A stretch of DNA of 64,000 nt, from NCBI GenBank assembly GCA_963815295.1, contig CAWFFZ010000008.1:1860001-1924000 (forward strand), given 5' to 3'. Position numbers and translations under genes: made by a program. Below the pieces are notes generated by a model. It had not been told where the DNA came from, searched no databases, and saw only the letters and a list, made by a program, of their open reading frames with translations. The stretch's first letter is position 1. The number at the start of each line of letters is the position of its first letter. This DNA comes from JACDHG01 sp963815295. Lineage in GTDB: Bacteria; Actinomycetota; Actinomycetes; Propionibacteriales; Nocardioidaceae. Positions 16,324 to 23,317 of the stretch are shown piece by piece.

Positions 16324-17064
16324 ATGAATATCACGCGGATAACGGCGGCGCTGGCCGGAGCGATCATCGTCGTACCCCTTGCCGTTGTCGCGACGAGCGG
16401 CACCACCGGTGCTTCCGGCGCGGCTGGCGCCTCCGGGGTGGCCTTCAGATCGGCCCGTGAGGCTCAGCGCGCGGCCAGCCCTTGCGGCAGGATCGCCCGC
16501 TGCCGGCAGGTAGCCGCCACCGATGTCGACGGCGACGCTCGCACCGACCGCGTCGGCTGGGTGCAGCACAGCAAGAAACTGGTGGCTATCCGGGTCACCA
16601 CCGCTCGCGGCGCCACGATGTCTCGGCGCATCAACGTCGAGCACTGGCCAGACGGCGGCGCCTGGGCTGGGGCAGCGCGGGTCGACGGGATCAAGGGCCG
16701 TGAGTTGCTCGTCGGCTCGTCCTTCGGTGCCCACACGCCGATCTACACCATGCTTACGCACCGGCGCGGTGCGCTGGTACTCGCGAGGAGTCCGCGCGGC
16801 GACAACATCTGGTATGTCGACCAGGCCTTCAACACAGCCTTCGGCTGGTGGCGATCGACGCAGGGTGGCGAGGTGCGGATGACGGAGAAGGGGGCATACG
16901 GCCGGTCCAACCGGACCTTCGCGGGGCGCAACACGACGTTCGCGTGGCGGTCGGGGCGCTGGGTGCAGCTCTTCTCGACGAGGCAGGTCTACGCGACACC
17001 GAGGCAGGCCTACCGGATCGCGGGGTGGCACGTCGTGGGTCTGGCCGAGTTCCCCGGTTACTGA
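16324..17064 (+). CDS. Secreted protein with FG-GAP-like segment
   Basis: A 246-aa protein with a typical signal peptide: MNITRITAALAGAIIVVP then AVVATSGTTGASG, with probable cleavage in the Ala/Gly/Ser stretch. The mature part contains two Cys (SPCGRIARCRQ), likely disulfide-bonded, then ATDVDGDARTDRVGW, which matches a Ca-binding FG-GAP/VCBS loop. Further glycine/tryptophan-rich strands follow. No enzyme motif seen. ATG preceded by AGGGGTGAC. Function unknown; exported to the cell surface or medium. Confidence 0.7.
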   Translation: MNITRITAALAGAIIVVPLAVVATSGTTGASGAAGASGVAFRSAREAQRAASPCGRIARCRQVAATDVDGDARTDRVGWVQHSKKLVAIRVTTARGATMSRRINVEHWPDGGAWAGAARVDGIKGRELLVGSSFGAHTPIYTMLTHRRGALVLARSPRGDNIWYVDQAFNTAFGWWRSTQGGEVRMTEKGAYGRSNRTFAGRNTTFAWRSGRWVQLFSTRQVYATPRQAYRIAGWHVVGLAEFPGY

Positions 17065-17088
17065 GCAGGTTCGGGGCGTCCGCGTTGC

Positions 17089-17589
17089 TCAAGCGGGCCG
17101 TGGGGCGCCCGCCGTCTCACCGATCGCGACGAGAGCGTCAGTCACCTCTGACAGCGGCCTGCTCGCGTCGAGCTCGACGGTGGCTGAGGAACGCAGGAGG
17201 GGTTCAATCGTCTCCAGGTAGTTCAGGATGAGCTGCCTTTCGTGGTCGCTCTTGCCGTAGTCATTGGTATCGCGCGCGGCAATCCGGTGAAGGAGGGTCT
17301 CCGCCGGGGCACTCAGCAGGACGACGGCGTCGAAGTCGTCGTAGAACTTGCCCTGGTTGGACTTGCAGCCGGCGACGAAGAGAGTTCCGCCGGTGTGGCG
17401 CTCCAGCAGGTCACTGATCCGATCCTCGCGCCAGATCCAGTCTGAGGTCACGTCGTCCACATCCGTACTGACCCACTCGCTCCACTCGTCAGAGTCGGTG
17501 TCCACCGTCTCGTAGCCGCGTCGTGCCAACTCACGCAGGACGGTGGACTTGCCAGTGCCCGACATACCGGTCACCAGAACCTTCGACAT
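17089..17589 (-). CDS. P-loop kinase-like AAA family ATPase
   Basis: A 166-aa adenylate/shikimate-kinase-like protein. Walker A is GMSGTGKST (residues 8-16). It is followed by LARRGYETVDTDSD, a substrate-side Asp pair, and a LSAPAETLLHRIAARDTNDYG lid-like segment with paired arginines. It probably phosphorylates a small molecule, but the substrate cannot be told. It converges with the secreted protein gene 25 bp away. Its 5' side contains a 22-nt repeat array starting 32 bp upstream of the ATG. Confidence 0.7.
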   Translation of the reverse strand: MSKVLVTGMSGTGKSTVLRELARRGYETVDTDSDEWSEWVSTDVDDVTSDWIWREDRISDLLERHTGGTLFVAGCKSNQGKFYDDFDAVVLLSAPAETLLHRIAARDTNDYGKSDHERQLILNYLETIEPLLRSSATVELDASRPLSEVTDALVAIGETAGAPRPA

Positions 17590-17620
17590 GGCGGCACCCT
17601 AGACCCAGTCCAGGTCTTAG

Positions 17621-17684
17621 CGCGAACCGTCAAAATCTTCCGCACGAACCGTCAAATTCTTCCGCACGAACCGTCAAGATCTTC
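17621..17684. repeat. 22-nt tandem repeats (CGAACCGTCAAxATCTTC type)
   Basis: Three units at 17621 (20 nt, shortened at its left end), 17641 (22 nt) and 17663 (22 nt) share CGAACCGTCAA-x-x-TCTTC. The period and layout match the GACCCGTCAGTCTTGGC units at 53177: both have ACC(C)GTCA followed by TCTT. This array lies upstream of a minus-strand gene rather than in a convergent gap. Confidence 0.8.
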
Positions 17685-18107
17685 GGTGAAGGCTGGTCAC
17701 CTGCGACGCAGATGTGGCCACCAACCGATCCCAGGCATGGCCCGGGCGTAGTCGCTTTGGGCTACGAAAGATGGCCACGACGGGTCAGGGTGTTGCCCAA
17801 GGGTGACGGGTATAAACATTGTCGAACCATAGAAAGAGCGGCGGCCACCCCGCCGGACAGAGGGAGATCCAGGGAGCACTGAGGGGTCCTCGCCTGGATC
17901 TCCCTCTGCGCACTTCTGCATGGCGCGCCCAACGCAGTCGCGCGCAACCGGCGTCTCGACCTGCCTGCCGCTGGACCGGTCTTGGACAGCCCTCTACCGT
18001 CGTAAGCGACACTCGGCCGATGCAGGTGGCGATTCGCGCCGGGTGAGACCTGGTTGCGCCAGGCACAACCCAACAGCGCGACCTACAAAACGGGAGACGA
18101 CCGGCAT
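17685..18107. other. Gene-poor stretch with a strong hairpin
   Basis: No ORF here has a start signal or recognisable domain. The main structure is the 15-bp inverted repeat at 17859-17907, and a smaller CCTGG/CCAGG stem lies near 18050. Together with the 22-nt array and the decayed cyclase just downstream, the region looks like non-coding sequence or a worn insertion site. Confidence 0.4.
17859..17907. terminator. 15-bp perfect inverted repeat with 19-nt loop
   Basis: AGAGGGAGATCCAGG (17859-17873) is fully complementary to CCTGGATCTCCCTCT (17893-17907). There is no T-run on either side and no gene close enough to need a terminator. It could be a structured RNA, a protein-binding site or the remains of a mobile element's ends. 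Confidence 0.45.
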
Positions 18108-18251
18108 ATGGCACACCCGCATCGCAGGCCGAGCTTGCTCGCGAGGCTGGGTACGTGGTTCGTTGCAGCCACGCACCGGGAGCGCTGCCCCGCCGCGTGC
18201 TATCCGCTGCACACCGACCGTTGGCCATGCTCGGCCAGGAGCCGACGTTGA
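18108..18251 (+). CDS. 47-aa ORF overlapping the decayed cyclase start (uncertain)
   Basis: ATG at 18108 behind CGGGAGACGACC; product MAHPHRRPSLLARLG then basic and cysteine-containing text ending CSARSRR. Its TGA overlaps the TTG start of the following cyclase remnant (TTGA), a possible coupling signal. It has no recognisable domain, and arginine-rich composition is common in spurious GC-rich frames. Listed because of the overlap only. Confidence 0.25.
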   Translation: MAHPHRRPSLLARLGTWFVAATHRERCPAACYPLHTDRWPCSARSRR

Positions 18252-18835
18252 CTGACTCGTCAGAGGCTCTTCCTACGGGGACGGTGACGCTGCTCTTCAG
18301 CGACGTCGAGGCGTCGACACGGCTGTTGAGTCGGCTGGGAGACGACTACACACACGTGGTGTCGGGGCAGCGAGCGATCCAGCGTGCCGCGTGGGCGCGA
18401 TGGCACGGCCGGGAGCTGGGCACCGAGGGAGACAGCTTCCTCGTCGTCTTCTCGACAGCCACAGACGCGGCAAACGCCGCGCTGGAGGCGCAGCAGGCCC
18501 TGGCCACACATGAGTGGCCGAACGGTGAGCAGGTCCGCGTGCGGATCGGCATGCACACCGGTGAACCAGTTGTCCACGAGGACGGCACGTCGGGATGGAC
18601 GTCCACCGGGCGGCTCGGATCGCTGCGGCTCTGGGTAACCCACGCTGACGCAGCGATGTCAGAGCGCGCCATCGTGAAGGCTCGCCGGATGCTCCTGAAG
18701 GAGCGCTGGGACGACGAATATGCCAGCGGTCGCGATGACGTCCCGGCGGAGGCCATCGCGCAAGCGCAACGGGTCCTCTTCCCCGAGCTGGCCGGGCATC
18801 CGGCTGAGGTGTCAGACGACGTACAGGTCCGTTAA
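18248..18835 (+). pseudogene. Decayed class III adenylate cyclase fragment (frameshifted, truncated)
   Basis: From the TTG at 18248 (AGGAG six bases upstream) the product follows a class III cyclase domain: TGTVTLLFSDVEASTRLLSR, ELGTEGDSFLVVFS, VRVRIGMHTGEP. It is closely similar to the start of the large regulator at 35819. After VVHEDG the frame breaks: inserting one T near 18585 restores GYVGMDVHRAARIAAA, exactly the family text. A stop (18646) soon follows even in the restored frame. The rest of the cyclase domain and any ATPase part are missing. The open frame to 18835 encodes an unrelated tail of about 80 residues. Confidence 0.7.
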
Positions 18836-19097
18836 CTGCTCCTCCCAAGCCGAATGGGCAGCGGCAGACGACGTTCGGAGGCACGACCGCTAGCCGTCTG
18901 GACACTCTTTCGAGGTTCCGCGAACAGTTGCCTCGTGGTCGCCGCCTACTTGAAGAGCGCCCCCGGCTTTGGTTTCGGTCAGCGCCGGGGGCTGCATCCA
19001 ATGTCGCCCCCCACTGCCAAACTAGGCAGCCTTGAACGAGCGGGAGGCCTGGCGTGTGTTGGCCCGCCGTGCCTTAGCGAACGGGAAGGGCAGGCCC

Positions 19098-19742
19098 ATG
19101 GCTGCTTACGCGGTTGCGCATCTGGACGAGATCGACGAATTTGACGACGCAGGCTGTCACTATCGGCCGATCCGACACCACCTAGGCATCACCGCGTTCG
19201 GAGTGACTGCGTGGACTGCCCATGCAGCGGGCGACCTCGTCATCAACGAGCACGACGAGGGCGACCCCACCGCCGACCAGGAGCTCTTTCTCGTTCTGCG
19301 CGGCCACGCGGTGTTCGAGCTTGACGATGAGCAGGTCGAAGCGCCAGCCGGAACTCTCGTCTTCGCCCCTCCGCACACGAAGCGCATCGCCACTGCCAAG
19401 GAGGAGGGGACGACCATCATCTTGGTGGAGGGCACACCGGGACGGGGGTATGAGCCCCGCGGCTGGGAGCTGTGGGCTCCGCTGGTCCCCCTCTATGCCG
19501 CAGGCGAGTACGTCGAGGTCGCCAATCGGCTGGACGCTCTGATCGCCGCCAGTCCGCAGTACCCCATGTTGTTCTTCAACCTCGCCTGCTGCGAGAGCAT
19601 GTCCGGCCGCACAAGTGACGCGCTCGATCACCTCCGGCACGCCGTCGAGATGTCGGAGGAGTTTCGCCAGGCAGCGAACACCGACTCCGACCTGGACCCG
19701 ATCCGCGACGAACCCGCCTTCAAGCAACTGATCGGCGACTAG
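19098..19742 (+). CDS. Cupin domain protein with C-terminal TPR-like region
   Basis: A 214-aa protein. The first 120 residues form a small-barrel cupin (DQELFLVLRGHAVFELDDEQ, EAPAGTLVFAPPHTKRIAT), with canonical histidines partly replaced, so a metal-independent or weak metal site is likely. Residues 135-205 look like helical repeats (YVEVANRLDALIAASP, NLACCESMSGRTSDALDHL). Such fusions are common uncharacterised actinobacterial proteins. Start at ATG 19098 (GAAGGGCAGG upstream) rather than the GTG-type start at 19032, because the cupin begins soon after. Role unknown. Confidence 0.75.
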   Translation: MAAYAVAHLDEIDEFDDAGCHYRPIRHHLGITAFGVTAWTAHAAGDLVINEHDEGDPTADQELFLVLRGHAVFELDDEQVEAPAGTLVFAPPHTKRIATAKEEGTTIILVEGTPGRGYEPRGWELWAPLVPLYAAGEYVEVANRLDALIAASPQYPMLFFNLACCESMSGRTSDALDHLRHAVEMSEEFRQAANTDSDLDPIRDEPAFKQLIGD

Positions 19743-19860
19743 ACGTCGAGACGGCGATCCGGCCGAAAACGCAGTTGCGCCGCTCGCACGCGAGATTGGT
19801 CGCAGCTCTGCTAGGGCACTGCGACATTCCCAAGTACCTCGCGGTCTCTCGTACGCGACT

Positions 19861-20388
19861 GTGTTCGCTAGCCTGACCACCGTGGAGACGGGCAGGGCAC
19901 TGCCAAACGTTGGAGAGCGGCTGGCTGATTCAAACCCTGCTGGTCTGCTGTACGGCGCGATCGTCACCGCCGCCGTCCTTGTCACCGCCGGTGGCCCCGA
20001 TGCTTCAACCGGAGAGGTCTTGGCGACCTGGGCACTCGTTCTTGGCATCTACTGGCTAACCCATGTTTATGCCTACGCCGCCGAGACCCAGTTCGCGGGC
20101 GACACACACCACCTCATCCACCGGACTGTGGTCGCGGCTAGGGCAGAAGTGGCCGTACTCGCAGGCGGCATTCCAGCGATGGCGGTGTTTTTCATCGCCG
20201 CGTCGACAGATATCGACGTATTCGACGCCACGAGAGCTGCGCTCTATTTCACTGTCGCGCTTCTCGCCGCCTTTGGCTTCAAAGGGGCACGCCACGCGGG
20301 ACGCACTAGGGCCGCGGCATGGGGAGAAGCCTTCGGAGCCAGCCTGCTCGGGCTTCTCATGGTGTTCGCCAAGACGTTGCTGCACTGA
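19861..20388 (+). CDS. Multi-spanning membrane protein, function unknown
   Basis: A 175-aa protein with about five hydrophobic segments (roughly residues 27-45, 53-72, 94-113, 122-142, 155-172) and an interhelical HVYAYAAETQFAGDTHHLIHR stretch containing several histidines. A second in-frame GTG at 19882 is an alternative start. No family recognised. It sits between the cupin gene and the RNase P RNA, which is on the opposite strand. Confidence 0.6.
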   Translation: MFASLTTVETGRALPNVGERLADSNPAGLLYGAIVTAAVLVTAGGPDASTGEVLATWALVLGIYWLTHVYAYAAETQFAGDTHHLIHRTVVAARAEVAVLAGGIPAMAVFFIAASTDIDVFDATRAALYFTVALLAAFGFKGARHAGRTRAAAWGEAFGASLLGLLMVFAKTLLH

Positions 20389-20503
20389 GATCCGCAATGC
20401 GTGGTCGAAGCCGCGATACCCGCGGTGGTGAAGATTTGTGTCGGCACTACTGGGCGGACTGCAGTCAGCATGTAGACGCATAGTGCCAGGTCAGAGCAAG
20501 GGA

Positions 20504-20947
20504 GCGGGCGAGCCGACTCGTAGGCCGGATTCTGTTAGGGGCGGGACCTCACGATCCGCCCTGAGCAACCATCCATCTGCACGCCCCGTTACCGACGCGT
20601 TGGTGCAACCTACCCGCAGACTCGAGCGGGCCGCCCTCCCGGAGCCGTAGCTCCTGCGTCTGCGCAGGCGCCGCGGCATAAGCCTCGGCGCCCTTTTGGT
20701 CTTGCTCCAAGTGGGGTTTACCCAGCCGCCGCGGTCACCCGTGGCGCTGGTGGTCTCTTACACCACCGTTTCACCCTTACCCGCACCCCGACCGAAGTCG
20801 GGGCCGCTGGCGGTCTGTCTCTGTGGCACTGTCCCGCGGGTTTCCCCGGGTGGGCGTTACCCACCACCTTGCCCTGCGGAGTCCGGACCTTCCTCGAGCG
20901 GTCGTACGTCGTACAGCCTCCCGCGGTCGCCCGGTCGGCTCGCCCGC
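20504..20947 (-). ncRNA. rnpB: RNase P RNA (bacterial type A)
   Basis: On the minus strand the sequence opens with GCGGGCGAGCCGAC, whose complement closes the RNA at 20504-20517 (helix P1). The universal core GAGGAAGGTCCGGACTCC follows (at about 20878-20896), then GGTGGGTAACGCCCACC and the 3' conserved ACAGAATCCGGCCTACG near 20520-20535. Length about 444 nt, right for a type A actinobacterial RNA. It is the catalytic part of the enzyme that trims tRNA 5' ends. The exact ends are inferred from the P1 pairing. Confidence 0.95.
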
Positions 20948-20997
20948 AGCGCATCAGCGTATCGCCTCGCGGCGTGGTAGCGCCGCTCGGTACGGAG

Positions 20998-21444
20998 TCA
21001 GTCGCCAGAGTCCTCGTCGGACTCACCGCGGTGGTCTCTGGGCTTGGGCTTGGACTTGCTCAGTCCTGGTGACATCGCACCACGTAGGTGTGGTCGCTGT
21101 CCAAGGTGCAGCCCGCGGTCATGGCCTGGCGGAAACCCTGTGTGCGGGAGGACCTTGCCGAGGTGAAGCCCGTTGCCGTGGTCTTTCTCGCCTGGCCCGT
21201 GCCCCTCGTTATTGTTCTCGCCTGGCCCGTGCCCGTGGTCTTTCTCGCCTGACGTGCGGTCCTTGTGCTGACCAAGGTGCAACCCGTGGTCATGACCTTG
21301 ACCACGCTCGGCCGGCTTGTCGTCGTCGCGATGATTGCCGGACCTGAATGGCGCGCCAGGTTCAGCTAGGGCTACGGCGGTCACACCTGCGCCGGTCAAC
21401 ACGATGACAGCCGCGACGGCGACTACCCGGTTCGACACGTGCAT
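20998..21444 (-). CDS. Secreted His/Gly/Asp-rich repeat protein
   Basis: A 148-aa protein with signal peptide MHVSNRVVAVAAVIVLTGAG then TAVALAEPGAPF. The mature part is low-complexity and histidine-rich, with repeats of GLHLG (HDHGLHLGQ, NGLHLGK, RGLHLGQ) and of EKDHGxGPGE. The tail is lysine/acid-rich. Such His-Asp-Gly repeats often bind Zn, Ni or Cu, so metal binding or buffering outside the cell is a reasonable guess. ATG at 21444 preceded by AGGAGCAG. It is transcribed just upstream of rnpB on the same strand. Confidence 0.65.
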   Translation of the reverse strand: MHVSNRVVAVAAVIVLTGAGVTAVALAEPGAPFRSGNHRDDDKPAERGQGHDHGLHLGQHKDRTSGEKDHGHGPGENNNEGHGPGEKDHGNGLHLGKVLPHTGFPPGHDRGLHLGQRPHLRGAMSPGLSKSKPKPRDHRGESDEDSGD

Positions 21445-21566
21445 GGCTGCTCCTGTTCGGGGTGATGTCTCTGTTATCCCACGTTCGGGGTGGATGCGCT
21501 ATCAGCCGATCGGCTGCAACGACATTCCATGCCCTGAAGAGCGCGGCGGCGGGCACCCGCGTGAAG

Positions 21567-21608
21567 GATCCGACGCTCAGGTCGCTAGAGCGAGGTCAGC
21601 GTCGGATC
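21567..21608 (-). terminator. Hairpin terminator after the RNB gene
   Basis: GATCCGACGCT (21567-21577) and AGCGTCGGATC (21598-21608) form an 11-bp perfect stem 20 bp past the end of the RNB-family gene, with a 20-nt loop. No T-run, as usual in high-GC actinobacteria. Confidence 0.6.
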
Positions 21609-21628
21609 GTTCCGCCGGGGTATGTCGG

Positions 21629-23065
21629 TCAGGCCAGCTCGAAGCGCACCTTGCGGGCGACGGTGTCGGCCTCGACGAGCCGGACCTGCACCTCGTGCCC
21701 GAGTGGCAACGCTCCGTCGGCGCTCGTCACCCCAGCCTCGAGGGCGGGGGCGGACAACATCACCGACCCCTTGGACGGGTTCTTCGAGTCGACGTCGGTG
21801 ATGACACCGGTGAAGAGCCCACCGACCTGGTCGGCGAGGATGCCCGCCTCGACCAGGTCGAGGATCGCCCGCTCGAACTGGTGTGCGCGGCGATCCGACT
21901 CCTCCATCCGCTTCGGGAGGTCTCGCAGGGCGGCGCGCACCCACCGGGGGATGTCGGTGTCGGCGCACATGGCCACGCAGATCTCGCCGGCATACCGGTC
22001 GACCAGGCGGCGGATCGGTGCCGTCACATGGGCGTATTCGTTGGCGATCGCCGCGTGCTCGATCTGCTCGGGTACGCCGCCGTCGAAGGCGACGTACCCC
22101 GCTCCGCGAAGCAGCGCCGTGCACGCGTTGAGCATTGCTGCCCCGGCGGCTGTGTTGGGATCGATCGAGCGGACGAAGTCTGGGTAGTCGGTGTCGGGGT
22201 GCCATTCGATGTGGAGCGCGGCGGCGGTGCGCCTCAAGCGCTCGATGGCGCTGTCGGGTGGGGCGGGCAAAGTGCGCACGATGCCCTCCTCGCCGTACAG
22301 CATGATCTCGGCGGCGCCGATGCCGGTGAGCAGTGAGATCTGCGCGTTCCAGTTCTCGACCGGCAGCAGCTCGCGGAAGGCCAGCGACCAACCGCTGTCG
22401 CCCACCACCACTTGCTGCTCCGGCAGCGCCAGGCTGACCCCGCCGCGCTCACGCTCACGCTCCAGGCGGAGCTTTCCGATCTCCTCGAGGAGCACGAACA
22501 CCTCGTCGGCTGAGCCGTCGTCGAGCTGCTTCTGCACCGATGCGTAGTCGTAGCGCGCCCTGCTCCGAACCTTGGCCCGTTTGACGTCGACCTTGACGCC
22601 CTCGCCTCCGTCGTCGAGCTCGATCGTCCACAACAAGGCTGGCCGCACCTCGCCGGGGAGCAGGCTCGCAGCACCCTCTGACAGGACCGCAGGGTGCAGC
22701 GGCACACGATGCTCCGGGGCGTAGAGCGTCTGCCCGCGGCGGTGTGCCTCGACATCGAGCACGCCACCCGGCTCGACAAAGGCCGCCACATCGGCGATCG
22801 CATAGTGCACGACGTAGCCGGTCCCGCTGCGGCTGAGGTGCAGCGCCTGGTCGAGGTCCATCGAGTCCTCGGGATCGATGGTGACGAACGGGATCTCCGT
22901 GCGGTCGAGGTCGGGCAAACGTGGGTTCTGAGCCGCCTTCTCAGCCGCGGCCACCACGTCGGCCGGGAAGTCGCGAGGGATCCCCAGCTCCGTGTCGATG
23001 GCCTGCATTCCGGAAACGAACTCGGACCTGTCCCGCCCCTGCAGGTTCACGCTCCGCCTTGGCAC
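21629..23065 (-). CDS. RNB-domain exoribonuclease (RNase II/R family)
   Basis: A 478-aa protein with a central RNB catalytic domain. The Asp cluster is in VTIDPEDSMDLDQALHL, followed by YAIADVAAFV, EHRVPLHP, and the C-terminal signature HAAIANEYAHVTAPIRRLVDRY. It is shorter than RNase R and lacks clear N-terminal cold-shock domains. A degenerate S1-like region (GLFTGVITDVDSKNPSKGSV) ends the protein. It should degrade RNA 3' to 5'. The GTG at 23065 follows GAAAGGGC. The ORF can extend to 23197, but that enters a palindromic repeat region. Divergent from trpB2. Confidence 0.85.
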   Translation of the reverse strand: MPRRSVNLQGRDRSEFVSGMQAIDTELGIPRDFPADVVAAAEKAAQNPRLPDLDRTEIPFVTIDPEDSMDLDQALHLSRSGTGYVVHYAIADVAAFVEPGGVLDVEAHRRGQTLYAPEHRVPLHPAVLSEGAASLLPGEVRPALLWTIELDDGGEGVKVDVKRAKVRSRARYDYASVQKQLDDGSADEVFVLLEEIGKLRLERERERGGVSLALPEQQVVVGDSGWSLAFRELLPVENWNAQISLLTGIGAAEIMLYGEEGIVRTLPAPPDSAIERLRRTAAALHIEWHPDTDYPDFVRSIDPNTAAGAAMLNACTALLRGAGYVAFDGGVPEQIEHAAIANEYAHVTAPIRRLVDRYAGEICVAMCADTDIPRWVRAALRDLPKRMEESDRRAHQFERAILDLVEAGILADQVGGLFTGVITDVDSKNPSKGSVMLSAPALEAGVTSADGALPLGHEVQVRLVEADTVARKVRFELA

Positions 23066-23134
23066 GCCGTTGCCCTTTCGTTCGACCGCCGGTCCGTGCC
23101 CACCATAGTCGGGGCCACCCCACCTCACCGATTG

Positions 23135-23178
23135 ACGTCCGTGCTGCCGAGCGCTATCGCGACCACCTCCACGGACGC
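23135..23178. repeat. Dispersed palindromic element, copy 1
   Basis: Arms CGTCCGTG (23136-23143) and CACGGACG (23170-23177) flank a centre containing GAGCGCTATCGCG. It is nearly identical to copy 2, 62 bp downstream, and shares arms and centre with the copies at 30291 and, in reverse orientation, 45454. It lies in the non-coding gap between the RNB gene and trpB2. Confidence 0.8.
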
Positions 23179-23194
23179 TGCAAGCTGGCCGCCC

Positions 23195-23242
23195 CAACGT
23201 CCGTGCCGCCGAGCGCTATCGCGACCACCTCCACGGACGTTG
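23195..23242. repeat. Dispersed palindromic element, copy 2
   Basis: CAACGTCCGTG (23195-23205) and CACGGACGTTG (23232-23242) are perfect 11-bp arms. The centre repeats GAGCGCTATCGCG and the GACCACCTC of copy 1. The tandem pair with 62-bp spacing recalls paired REP/BIME elements. Confidence 0.8.
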
Positions 23243-23317
23243 CGGACAAGGCTGGACGACGTACCAGGTTGGTGGAACTCTGAGACCTCTCACACCCCGA
23301 CCCGACTGGAGACCGCC

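Noticed and set aside
21335..22336. Plus-strand 333-aa ORF opposite the RNB gene
   Set aside because: No domain, and it is antisense to a clearly conserved exoribonuclease; a GC-rich shadow frame.
23243..23317. T-box leader in front of trpB2
   Set aside because: No T-box consensus or specifier stem recognised; the gap is short and mostly palindromic repeats.
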